Assembly: GCF_002139935.1 (NCBI RefSeq)
Contig: NZ_CP015578.1
Span: forward strand, 62,001 to 126,000
Reading direction: 5' to 3'
DNA length: 64,000 nucleotides
Origin: Campylobacter lanienae NCTC 13004
GTDB taxonomy: Bacteria > Campylobacterota > Campylobacteria > Campylobacterales > Campylobacteraceae
In this document: positions 57,601-64,000 of the stretch, one piece after another
How the letters are laid out: every line of letters starts with the position of its first letter
Numbering within the stretch: position 1 is the stretch's first letter
The notes under the pieces: model-generated
Seen by the model: the letters and a program-made list of their open reading frames with translations, nothing else
Told to the model about the DNA's origin: nothing
Databases searched by the model: none
Position numbers and translations under genes: made by a program

Positions 57601-59466
57601 ACTAATTAAAACATCAACAATGTTTAAAAGTTCATTAGTATCTATATTTCTTGGAACAAAATCAATGCCTTGTTCTAACAATTTATTTTCTAAGACATAA
57701 TGCCCTCTAAACAACACCTTATATCCGCAAGTTTGGAATATTTTTATATCAGAAATTAGTTTTTTAAAATTAATATTTCCACTCTCAAAACTATTTCTAT
57801 AAGTTGGTGCATATAAAACAACTTTCTGATTATTTTTAATTTTTAAGATATCTTTTATTTCTTTAGCCCTATTACTATCTAAATTTAAAGTTAAATCGAT
57901 TCTTGGATATCCGCTTTCATAGCATATTCCTGTATATATATTTTCTATATCATATTTTTTTAGCAATACATCTGATGTATGTCTATTAGGTGATATTATA
58001 TGTGTGGATTGTAAAAAATCTTTTTGAGTTACTTCAAAAGGCATAAATCCAGTTTTTATATCTTTACCCAAATGCTTCCAAGGTATCCCATGCCATGTAT
58101 TTAGATATTTTTGTCCTTCTCTTCTAGTAAAAAATCTAAAAAAATTACCTGAGTTTATTAAATATTTAGCACTTGCTAAATATTTTAAATATAACACACT
58201 TCCAGTTTTTACAAAAATAATATTTTTTATTTTTTTAAATCTACTTGGTATATCGTTTAAATCCTGAATTGCCCATATATGTGTGAAATGCTTAAAATCA
58301 TTATTTTGTAATAAATAAGAAAAAATTGCATATGGATTACAACTCATATATTTAGCAGTATGGGATTGATATAAAATTATATTATCTTTTATGGATTCGT
58401 TTTTGTTAAATTCAACATAGGTCATTTTTTGTACAAATGCGTGATTTTTAGATAAATTATTAGTGTATTTAGGCTGACGCTGGAATATTTCCATATCTAT
58501 AAATGCCTTATTTGCTTCTTCAAATTTGCCTAATTTATTAAGACAATAACCCAATCTATAATACCAATATGGCTTATGTTCGCTATTGCGAGCTACAGCT
58601 TCTTGATAACAATAAGCTGCTTTTTTATACTCTTTTTGTCTCTCATAAACAAAACCCAATCTATAATGAGTATAAGGCCTATGGTAATTAATCTCTAATG
58701 CCTTTTCGTAGTATATAGCTGCATTTTCCCAGTCATAAAGCATATCAAAACTCATTCCTATTTTATATAGCATATTATCATCATGATTAATTGATATGTT
58801 ATCATTGTAATATTCTAAATATGCCTTATTGGCTTCTATCCATAAATTTTTATTTTGATGAAATACACCTATTCCATATAAATTTGATTCTAATCTTTCA
58901 TCAATGGATATTGCTTTTTTGTATAACTCTTTTGCTAAATCTAAATCACTTTGATTCTCCATGCCTTTTTCATAGCAATAACCCATTTTATAATAATATT
59001 CAGCATCAATACCAGATAAATCTTGCAATGTTTTTAATGCTTGAGAATAAGCTTGTGCAGCTTCTTTAAATCTTAACATCATCTCAAGAGCAATAGCAAG
59101 ATTTTTATATCTTACAAAATTCCCGCCTTTGGTTGCAATCTCATCTTTTAAATCCTCTACCTCTTTCCACCAAAGCTTTCCACGGGATATGCCGCCAGAT
59201 TCTATATGGTTTTGAGATTGATCTAATTGTTTTTTCCAGTGTTTTTGATTTGGATTTAATGCTATTGCATTTTGAATATATGTTTTTGCATTATTCCAAT
59301 CTTGCATTTTAAAATAACACATTCCGATTTTAAAAATACATTTAGCATTATTTTTATTATAAGAATTCGCTTTAATATAGCAATCAAGTGCTTTTTGATA
59401 GTTTTTGTTACGATGATAGTATAAAGCTCCCATAGAAAAATAGTAATTAAATAGAGGGTTTAACAT
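54670..59466 (-). CDS. Multidomain enzyme: TPR, TagF-like glycerophosphotransferase, GT4 and fucosyltransferase-like domains
   Basis: This 1598-residue protein has four parts. Residues 10-330 are TPR-like repeats. Residues 362-715 are a CDP-glycerol glycerophosphotransferase domain with W-H-G-I-P-W-K (458-464), F-R-G-H (586-589) and S-D-Y-S-S (622-626). Residues 728-1125 are a GT4 glycosyltransferase with G-R-F-S-K-E-K-N-H (966-974) and H-E-G-Q-P with L-E-A (1043-1053). Residues 1138-1430 resemble fucosyltransferases, with H-I-R-G-A-D (1308-1313). Joining these activities suggests one enzyme that adds polyol phosphate and sugars to the same chain. TagD, which would make the CDP-glycerol donor, lies two genes upstream. 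No break in the frame is seen. Confidence 0.85.
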   Translation of the reverse strand: MLNPLFNYYFSMGALYYHRNKNYQKALDCYIKANSYNKNNAKCIFKIGMCYFKMQDWNNAKTYIQNAIALNPNQKHWKKQLDQSQNHIESGGISRGKLWWKEVEDLKDEIATKGGNFVRYKNLAIALEMMLRFKEAAQAYSQALKTLQDLSGIDAEYYYKMGYCYEKGMENQSDLDLAKELYKKAISIDERLESNLYGIGVFHQNKNLWIEANKAYLEYYNDNISINHDDNMLYKIGMSFDMLYDWENAAIYYEKALEINYHRPYTHYRLGFVYERQKEYKKAAYCYQEAVARNSEHKPYWYYRLGYCLNKLGKFEEANKAFIDMEIFQRQPKYTNNLSKNHAFVQKMTYVEFNKNESIKDNIILYQSHTAKYMSCNPYAIFSYLLQNNDFKHFTHIWAIQDLNDIPSRFKKIKNIIFVKTGSVLYLKYLASAKYLINSGNFFRFFTRREGQKYLNTWHGIPWKHLGKDIKTGFMPFEVTQKDFLQSTHIISPNRHTSDVLLKKYDIENIYTGICYESGYPRIDLTLNLDSNRAKEIKDILKIKNNQKVVLYAPTYRNSFESGNINFKKLISDIKIFQTCGYKVLFRGHYVLENKLLEQGIDFVPRNIDTNELLNIVDVLISDYSSISFDYMVLDRPIIYYVYDYNEYEKDHGLYFDIRMISSIFCKTAQEVLNILKDDNRLEKCKPNKEIKNMFIANEDGQATQRVVDMFFLNKIDKEKVYKVQDQSKINMLIYPGSLDVNGITSSFINFINYIDTDRYDISIAVDVWLLKNDQNKLNNINKIKDKVHILGNPNILSMDYEEEYILTHPVFKIRRYNDKQEQIMQSIFERDFRCLYGDSKFDVLINFDGYGELWISRFAYSKSPAKKLIYFHSDMQAEFLLKFPYLEKCFNLCRYFDKILSVSNLLNEINSSFLHKKYGIASDKFSFINNIIDYQNIIFKKNWSLKNKDEKIIFDSRYRIFITIGRFSKEKNHIALIESFKEIHKKHKDIRLVIIGDGPLKGQMDKIIKKLNMSNVIFLLGRKENPYSYLNKANYFILPSLHEGQPIVILEALVLQKPIIASDIAGCRDVLNNRGGILVKTSKEGFMHGIQCALDNKIPIKQFNYIEYNDKILSEFDKLLEARTIKDYKPKKIYDSPCIIMAKPDGFGMRIFSLIAGLVLSKKTELPFYFKWEPVEDVIGNKYEMFNAKHNLSFSIGDEKLIFDNEFLDKHLIFDKQISNNHGFMIHNTKRTFEDIKKGPYENPWGWYAPSIGGGIISNWIENYSQEECYADFAKAYKEITFSKEFALIQKNASNIAKELGHFIAIHIRGADIIFSSTYKKASLYGFIGDKYFPYEIALELIQEKIDKQTKILIFTQDIKASKILIDSVGRCNIYLADEFAKSYSDLTQRAFFEMNLMSYADIIYTPGISLQKSAFSQVPSCIAGIKKDISFHDVYTLNEQYEILKKNILKLNIDSLYHSMAYFRLYQLSLKINGYNSKTLEYLLQAKKQDNDNIAWDLNMLDFYLHNNNLKAVESWLKENLQEKYQDIFDTLFMHSGLVYKYHISQYLKLNLSKQYPYIVYLIMKLAEYRKDGKKYKQALEILEKYNKDIINDLGV

Positions 59467-60693
59467 CTAATATCCTTTATGAATTTTATATTTATTTATA
59501 AAATTATTTTCATCATACTTGTAAAGTTCATTAAGTATTTTTTCTTGGCAATATATAGAATATTTACTCATTAATAGTTTATAAAGATGTAAAATATATA
59601 GATCATCATTAATTATTATAGCATTTGGTGTATCTAATACATTATCAAAAGAAGTCTTTGGAATTCTCCAATCTTCTCCATAATTTTCAGTTAAATATAG
59701 ATTAAAATCTTTTGCACCAAAATATTTTTCACCTAAAAACTCATACTCTTTAAGCTCAAATAGCGTATTATACCATTTAGCTTTGCCGCCTAAATGATAT
59801 ACTTTATCATCTTCTTTGTAATGTATAAAAATATCTATTAAAATTCCATTTATATGCTTTACTTTTATAATACCAGGGGTATTGTATTCATGTATGCAAA
59901 ATAGACCTTCTTTACATATAGCTTTAGCAATATTGCAATTTATAGACTCATTAAAAATTCCTATATCTATATCATAATCATGAGATAGTATTCTTCCTTC
60001 TCTTATACAACCTAAAAAAGTGCCACTAACTAAAAATATTTTAATATTTAATTTATCAAAAAAAAATTTAATATCTTTTAGGGCATTTATCGCATCTTTG
60101 TTATTTAATTTTTTTTTCGATATTTTATTTTTAGAATCAAATTTATGATTTAAAATTAAATCTTCTAAATAATGCTTAGTCTGTTTATAAGCCATACCTT
60201 TGATTCCAGCATGTATAAGATATAGCGTAATTTGTTTATTTGTATTTTGATTATATTTATAATATAAATTTTCAAATTTATTAAAATCATATTCGTTTTC
60301 TACTATTTTACTAAGCATAAGCCAAGTTTTGAATCTTGCACTGAATTCTAAAATATTTTCTAAAATTTTCCAAGAATTTTCTTTATTTCCCATGCAATAT
60401 AAAATTTGTGACTTTAGATATCTGCCTTCTACATGATAGGGATATCTTTTCAAAAAAATATTAATATTTTTAAGACTTACTTCATAATTGGCAAAATAAA
60501 AATTATATTTTGCCTTATAATAATATGCAAAATAATTTTGCATATTATTTAATATATTAATTAATTGCTTTGCGTATCGTTGTTGTGTTGATTTTTGCAT
60601 ATATAAATTAATTAAAAAACATATCAAAGTAGAACAATATAAATATCCTTTTGTTTCTATATATGTATTTTTGATTATATTTTTAATGCTCAT
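59467..60693 (-). CDS. LicD-family phosphotransferase
   Basis: This 408-residue protein has a helical, possibly TPR-like N-terminus (1-190) and a C-terminal LicD/FKRP nucleotidyltransferase-fold domain (about 202-360). The signature is S-G-T-F-L-G-C-I-R-E-G, then H-D-Y-D-I-D-I-G, where the Asp residues bind metal. LicD proteins transfer phosphocholine, and relatives transfer glycerol or ribitol phosphate. Next to TagD, transfer of glycerol phosphate is the likely reaction, though choline phosphate cannot be excluded. Its start overlaps the tagD stop by four bases. Confidence 0.82.
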   Translation of the reverse strand: MSIKNIIKNTYIETKGYLYCSTLICFLINLYMQKSTQQRYAKQLINILNNMQNYFAYYYKAKYNFYFANYEVSLKNINIFLKRYPYHVEGRYLKSQILYCMGNKENSWKILENILEFSARFKTWLMLSKIVENEYDFNKFENLYYKYNQNTNKQITLYLIHAGIKGMAYKQTKHYLEDLILNHKFDSKNKISKKKLNNKDAINALKDIKFFFDKLNIKIFLVSGTFLGCIREGRILSHDYDIDIGIFNESINCNIAKAICKEGLFCIHEYNTPGIIKVKHINGILIDIFIHYKEDDKVYHLGGKAKWYNTLFELKEYEFLGEKYFGAKDFNLYLTENYGEDWRIPKTSFDNVLDTPNAIIINDDLYILHLYKLLMSKYSIYCQEKILNELYKYDENNFINKYKIHKGY

Positions 60694-61079
60694 ACACGAA
60701 TCTTTTCTATTAATTCTGTAGTAGATATACTAGGTGTTCTAGGTAGATAAACGACATCTACTATATCTTTAAATTCATCAAATTTACCTTCCCAATCATT
60801 ACCCATTGCTAAAATATTGGCATTATACTTAAGTAAATATTCTCTTTTTAGCTCCAAGGACTCTTCTAAAAACACTTCAGTTACACACTTTAAAGATTTA
60901 ATTATCTCCATTCTTTCCATTTGAGAATATATAGGATAGCGATTCTTTTTAGAAAAATTCAATGCGTCAGATGATACTCCTACAAATAGCTCATCTCCTA
61001 AACCTGCAGCCCTTTGTAAAATCATCAAATGACCATAATGAAATAGATCAAATGTCCCAAATGTCAAAACACGCTTCAT
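60690..61079 (-). CDS. tagD: Glycerol-3-phosphate cytidylyltransferase
   Basis: This 129-residue enzyme makes CDP-glycerol from CTP and glycerol 3-phosphate. The nucleotidyltransferase signature G-T-F-D-L-F-H-Y-G-H (8-17) holds the HxGH site, and R-T-P-S-I-S-T (114-120) is the second conserved block. The length and motifs match TagD of Gram-positive wall teichoic acid synthesis. It supplies the TagF-like and LicD-like enzymes downstream. AAGGA precedes the ATG at 61079. Confidence 0.93.
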   Translation of the reverse strand: MKRVLTFGTFDLFHYGHLMILQRAAGLGDELFVGVSSDALNFSKKNRYPIYSQMERMEIIKSLKCVTEVFLEESLELKREYLLKYNANILAMGNDWEGKFDEFKDIVDVVYLPRTPSISTTELIEKIRV

Positions 61080-61098
61080 TATTTAATTCCTTATAGAA

Positions 61099-61584
61099 CT
61101 ACTTTTGGCTTAATTCTAAGCACTCTTTATTTGAGATGATGGTTTTGTTTTGAAGATTATAGTTTTCAATACTAGTTGGGTGATTATGTGGTTTGGAATT
61201 GATAAATTTATATCTAAAATCAAACCATATAAAGTCAGAATCACCAACATTTACTATCAATTCTTCTATGCAATTTTCATCTATATAGTCATCAGAATCG
61301 ACAAAGAGTATATAATCTGTTTTATCTATGTTTAAAAAATGCTCTATACCTAAATTTCTAGCCACACCTTGACCGGAATTTGGTATTTTAGTGGTTGTAA
61401 ATCTTGCGTCAGTTGTGATGTAAGATCGGATGATCTTATCTACATTTTTATCTGTGCTACCATCATCTATGAGAAATATTTTAATATTTTTATAAGTTTG
61501 TGAAGATATAGAATTTAGGCATTTATCTAGGTATTGACTAGTATTATAAATAGGCACTATCACGCCAACGCTTTTATCGCTCAT
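61099..61584 (-). pseudogene. GT2 glycosyltransferase, 5' part (promoter-linked half of a split gene)
   Basis: This 161-codon frame encodes the N-terminal half of a family 2 glycosyltransferase: V-I-V-P-I-Y-N (nucleotide fold), L-I-D-D-G-S-T-D and F-V-D-S-D-D-Y (metal-binding DxD). It stops at TAG directly after a 77-bp inverted repeat instead of continuing into the acceptor domain. The missing half is on the opposite strand at 61698-62516, and joining them at the repeat keeps the frame. ATG at 61584 is preferred over TTG at 61596. Alone, this half probably lacks activity. Confidence 0.85.
61103..61179 (-). repeat. 77-bp inverted repeat, left copy
   Basis: Read on the minus strand, this sequence matches 61704-61780 at 74 of 77 positions. 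It codes in frame for the segment around S-I-E-N-Y-N-L-Q-N-K in both copies. The matches end abruptly one codon before the left frame stops. Confidence 0.92.
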
Positions 61585-61622
61585 ATTTCTTACCAAACCT
61601 AAAAATGATTAACTAAAATGAA

Positions 61623-61628
61623 ATTATA
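61623..61628 (-). promoter_or_regulatory. -10 element inside the invertible segment
   Basis: TATAAT on the minus strand lies about 39 bases before the ATG at 61584, preceded by AT-rich DNA with no clear -35, as in Campylobacter. It now points toward the GT2 5' part and the tagD operon. It lies between the inverted repeats, so inversion would turn it toward the plus-strand genes. Confidence 0.65.
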
Positions 61629-61697
61629 TCGAAATTTATTTTAAATACATATAAAAAAATTATTATAAAAAATAATATTCCATAATAATTAATATAA

Positions 61698-62516
61698 ATA
61701 TTTCCAACTAGTATTGAAAACTATAATCTACAAAACAAAACCATCATCTCAAATAAAGATTGGTTAGAATTAAGCCAAAATATGAATTTACATAGCTTTG
61801 CTAGTGGTTGCTGGGTTATGATAGATGTTAATTATCTAAAAAATATAAATTTAAGATTTTTAGATATCCACGGCGAGGATAACTATTTTGGGATTGTATT
61901 GTTTGCTAAGGCTAATAAAATTAGCATCCTGCCTAAAAAGCTCTATAACTACACAATAAGAAAAGATAGCACTATTAATTACGGCGGTAAAATCAATAGC
62001 CTAGTCCCATATAGGTTGAAACAATATCTAAAATATTTTTATGATAATCCTATGATATTTTCTAAATATTATCGCTGTGGCGGTGCTGCTGTTATGCTCT
62101 CATCTGCCATTAAGGATTTTAAAAACAATAAAAATACATATAAATTTTTAGAAAAAACCTTTTTAAATCGTTATTGTATGCTGGCTTTGAATTTATCAAA
62201 TTTCTCAAATGATCCGCTTGGGTATAAGAGATATCTACCTATAGCTAAAAAATACGCCAAAGAGCATAATATCGGAGCCTTTGCTCTAGTGCATTCTAGT
62301 GTGTATTATTGGATTGGTTTAATACTAATTAGTTCTAAAATTTCATTAAAAAACTTTTTAAAAACCCCACTTTATATCTATCAAATTTTAAAAGACAAAT
62401 CCTACACTAAAAAATATGAATTTGATATAGATAACTACTGGGATAGAGATTATGCATTAAGAGTGCTAAAACATAGGTCTTATAAATTAGGAATTTTGAT
62501 AAGTAAAATTTATTGA
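61698..62516 (+). pseudogene. GT2 glycosyltransferase, 3' part without its own start
   Basis: This plus-strand frame is open from 61698 to 62516 but has no start codon with a ribosome binding site; the first ATG is at 61782. It encodes the C-terminal half of a family 2 glycosyltransferase: S-G-C-W-V-M-I-D, then H-G-E-D-N-Y-F (the usual acidic motif) and R-K-D-S-T-I-N. It ends in R-S-Y-K-L-G-I-L-I, a motif shared with the minus-strand enzymes. With the opposite-strand 5' part it would form one 405-residue enzyme. The frame is intact, so it is more likely switched off than decayed. Confidence 0.85.
61704..61780 (+). repeat. 77-bp inverted repeat, right copy
   Basis: This copy matches the minus-strand reading of 61103-61179 at 74 of 77 positions. 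The mismatches change Glu-Cys to Asp-Trp in the encoded peptide plus one further base. It lies inside the open frame of the GT2 3' part and in the same codon phase as the left copy. Confidence 0.92.
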
Positions 62517-62531
62517 TAAATTGGAGATGTA

Positions 62532-63239
62532 ATGGAAGTAATTGCGCTAATTATTGCTGGTGGTATTGGATCAAGGATGGGGCAAGCGATTCCTAAGCAG
62601 TTTTTAACAGTTTATGATAAACCAATTATCGCTTATACTATGGAAAAATTCGAAAATCATCCAGAGATAGATATTATAGCTGTTGTATGTCTTGATGGAT
62701 GGGAGCATATATTAGAGAGTTATGCTAAACAGTATAAGATTACCAAATTAAAGCATATCTTCCCTGCAGGAGCCGTTGGGCAAGAATCAATTAAAAATGG
62801 AATTATGGGTTTGGCAGAGCATTACGGAGATGATAATATTGTTTTAATTCATGATGGCAATAGGCCAAATTTATCAAAAGATATTATTACCGAATGTATT
62901 GATGTGACTAGACGATATGATAACGCTATTACATGCATACCATGTCAAGAAGCTATGCTTGAAACTCAAGATGGAGTATCTTCTAAATCATCATATCCTA
63001 GAGACAATCTAAAACGTACCCAAACACCACACGGGTTTAAGCTTGGAATTATAAAGAATGCCCATAAAAAAGCTGCGGAATTAAATATCACAAACTCTAT
63101 AGCTAGCTGTACTTTAATGATAGAAATAGGAGAAAAAGTTTATTTTTCAAAAGGATCTGAAAAAAATATTAAATTAACAACTTTAGAAGATATGGATATA
63201 TTTAGAGCCTTATTAATTGGAGATAAAAATGATAACTAA
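62532..63239 (+). CDS. IspD/TarI-family cytidylyltransferase
   Basis: This 235-residue enzyme has the IspD/TarI fold signature: I-I-A-G-G-I-G-S-R-M-G near the start, P-K-Q-F for CTP binding, I-H-D-G-N-R-P in the middle and R-T-Q-T-P-H-G-F later. The genome should have its own IspD elsewhere. In a polysaccharide locus such a gene usually makes CDP-ribitol or a related CDP-polyol. GGAG precedes the ATG at 62532. It would be transcribed from the promoter in the invertible segment only in the other orientation, unless a local promoter exists. Its end overlaps the next gene. Confidence 0.85.
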   Translation: MEVIALIIAGGIGSRMGQAIPKQFLTVYDKPIIAYTMEKFENHPEIDIIAVVCLDGWEHILESYAKQYKITKLKHIFPAGAVGQESIKNGIMGLAEHYGDDNIVLIHDGNRPNLSKDIITECIDVTRRYDNAITCIPCQEAMLETQDGVSSKSSYPRDNLKRTQTPHGFKLGIIKNAHKKAAELNITNSIASCTLMIEIGEKVYFSKGSEKNIKLTTLEDMDIFRALLIGDKNDN

Positions 63240-64000
63240 AATCCAAATAGATGAATACAATAAAATTAGCCAACTATTAAATTATGATTTTACCAATAAA
63301 AAATTTCTAATTACAGGAGCAAATGGATTAATTGGTTCATATTTAGTTGATTATTTGAGCTTTGCCGGAGCTAAAGTATATGCTATGTCAAGATCGATTG
63401 ACAAGCTTAAATTTAGATTTAATAACCAAAATATTAAATTAATAGAACAAGATTTAAATGAGCCATTAAAAATTAATGATAAATTTGATTATATTATCCA
63501 TGCTGCTAGCAATGCTCATCCACTTGCATATTCACAAGATCCAGTTGGCACTATGAAAGCTAATTTATTTGGAACGATGAATCTTTTAGAATTAGCTAAA
63601 AAATCAAATTCGAAATTCTTATATCTTTCTAGTGGTGAAATTTATGGAAATAATATAGACCATGATTTTACAGAAGATGATTTAGGGGTGGTTGATACTA
63701 AGATAGCACGTTCTTGCTATCCTGAATCTAAAAGAGCCGCTGAAACTCTGTGCGTATCATATTGCGATCAATTTGGAATACATACAAACATTGCTAGGCT
63801 GTGTTACGTATATGGACATACAATTACTGATGATAACTCTAGAGCAGATGCGCAATTTTTAAGAAATGCTCTTTTAGGCAAAGATATAGTTATGAAAAGC
63901 AAAGGTGCTCAGCGTAGAACATATTGCTATGTAGCTGATGCAGTTAGTGCCTTGCTTTTTATATTATTAAATGGTGTAAAATCTGAAGTTTATAATATCG
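63229..64000 (+). CDS. NAD-dependent epimerase/dehydratase of the extended SDR family (cut by window edge)
   Basis: The frame starts at ATG 63229, overlapping the cytidylyltransferase stop by 11 bases, and runs off the window after 257 codons. The Rossmann motif T-G-A-N-G-L-I-G-S-Y lies near residue 25-34. The catalytic pattern follows: S-S-G-E-I-Y-G, then Y-P-E-S-K-R (YxxxK). A later R-R-T-Y-C-Y-V-A-D-A segment is usual in nucleotide-sugar epimerases and decarboxylases. It modifies a nucleotide-activated sugar or polyol for the same glycan. The exact reaction cannot be told. Confidence 0.88.
   Translation, partial: MITKIQIDEYNKISQLLNYDFTNKKFLITGANGLIGSYLVDYLSFAGAKVYAMSRSIDKLKFRFNNQNIKLIEQDLNEPLKINDKFDYIIHAASNAHPLAYSQDPVGTMKANLFGTMNLLELAKKSNSKFLYLSSGEIYGNNIDHDFTEDDLGVVDTKIARSCYPESKRAAETLCVSYCDQFGIHTNIARLCYVYGHTITDDNSRADAQFLRNALLGKDIVMKSKGAQRRTYCYVADAVSALLFILLNGVKSEVYNI

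Overview
The window is AT-rich, gene-dense DNA from a Campylobacterota genome. The most likely source is the genus Campylobacter, perhaps near the fetus/hyointestinalis group. The basis is the content: recA-eno, folE-fliI, tig-clpP-def, a cytolethal distending toxin operon (cdtABC), periplasmic SodC and alpha-carbonic anhydrase, Campylobacter-type chemoreceptor architecture, and short operons with overlapping start and stop codons. The species was not established.

Layout. 1-5625: the edge of a NuoA-like gene, the peptide/pyruvate-type transporter CstA with its small YbdD partner, and a methyl-accepting chemotaxis protein preceded by a 15-T homopolymer. 5626-6342: a gene-free block full of inverted repeats. 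6343-10587: a seven-gene minus-strand operon with a P1B-type ATPase, an HMA-like protein, a membrane-anchored ferritin-like protein and small glycine-rich membrane proteins. It is read here as a putative ferrosome (fez-type) iron-storage cluster behind Fur-like sites. 10930-14086: an unknown protein, MoeA and a YajR-type MFS exporter. 14247-19907: pstSCAB plus a PhoB/PhoR-like two-component system; PstS has its two half-lobes in swapped order. 20026-24924: recA, eno, an FtsB-like protein, an AMIN protein, rnhB and an ATPase. 25125-25790: a possible 19-codon leader peptide, an unknown protein and a DUF2892 protein. 25802-30759 (minus): folE, fliI and an ECF nickel transporter (nikKMLQO type). 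30890-38554: tig, clpP, a degenerate GGDEF protein, def, comM, nnrD, purN and a TerC protein.

38662-39139 holds five tRNA genes (Pro, His, Arg, Arg, Leu) behind a perfect TTGACA/TATAAT promoter. A decayed tyrosine integrase follows tRNA-Leu and marks an old island site. Beyond it lie alpha-carbonic anhydrase, a type I restriction-modification locus (hsdM, hsdS, a RhuM gene, hsdR), sodC, and cdtABC on the minus strand.

51255-64000 is a surface-polysaccharide (capsule or LOS) region. A minus-strand operon encodes TagD (CDP-glycerol synthesis), a LicD-family phosphotransferase, a 1598-residue protein joining TPR, TagF-like, GT4 and fucosyltransferase-like domains, and two putative glycosyltransferases. 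A plus-strand group encodes an IspD/TarI-like cytidylyltransferase and an NAD-dependent epimerase. Together they suggest a polyol-phosphate (teichoic-acid-like) glycan.

The most striking structure lies between these two groups. A GT2 gene is split into a 5' part on the minus strand and a 3' part on the plus strand, flanked by 77-bp inverted repeats that match at 74 positions. Inverting the segment would restore one 405-codon gene and turn the segment's promoter from the tagD operon toward the tarI operon. It is a candidate DNA-inversion switch for surface polysaccharide.
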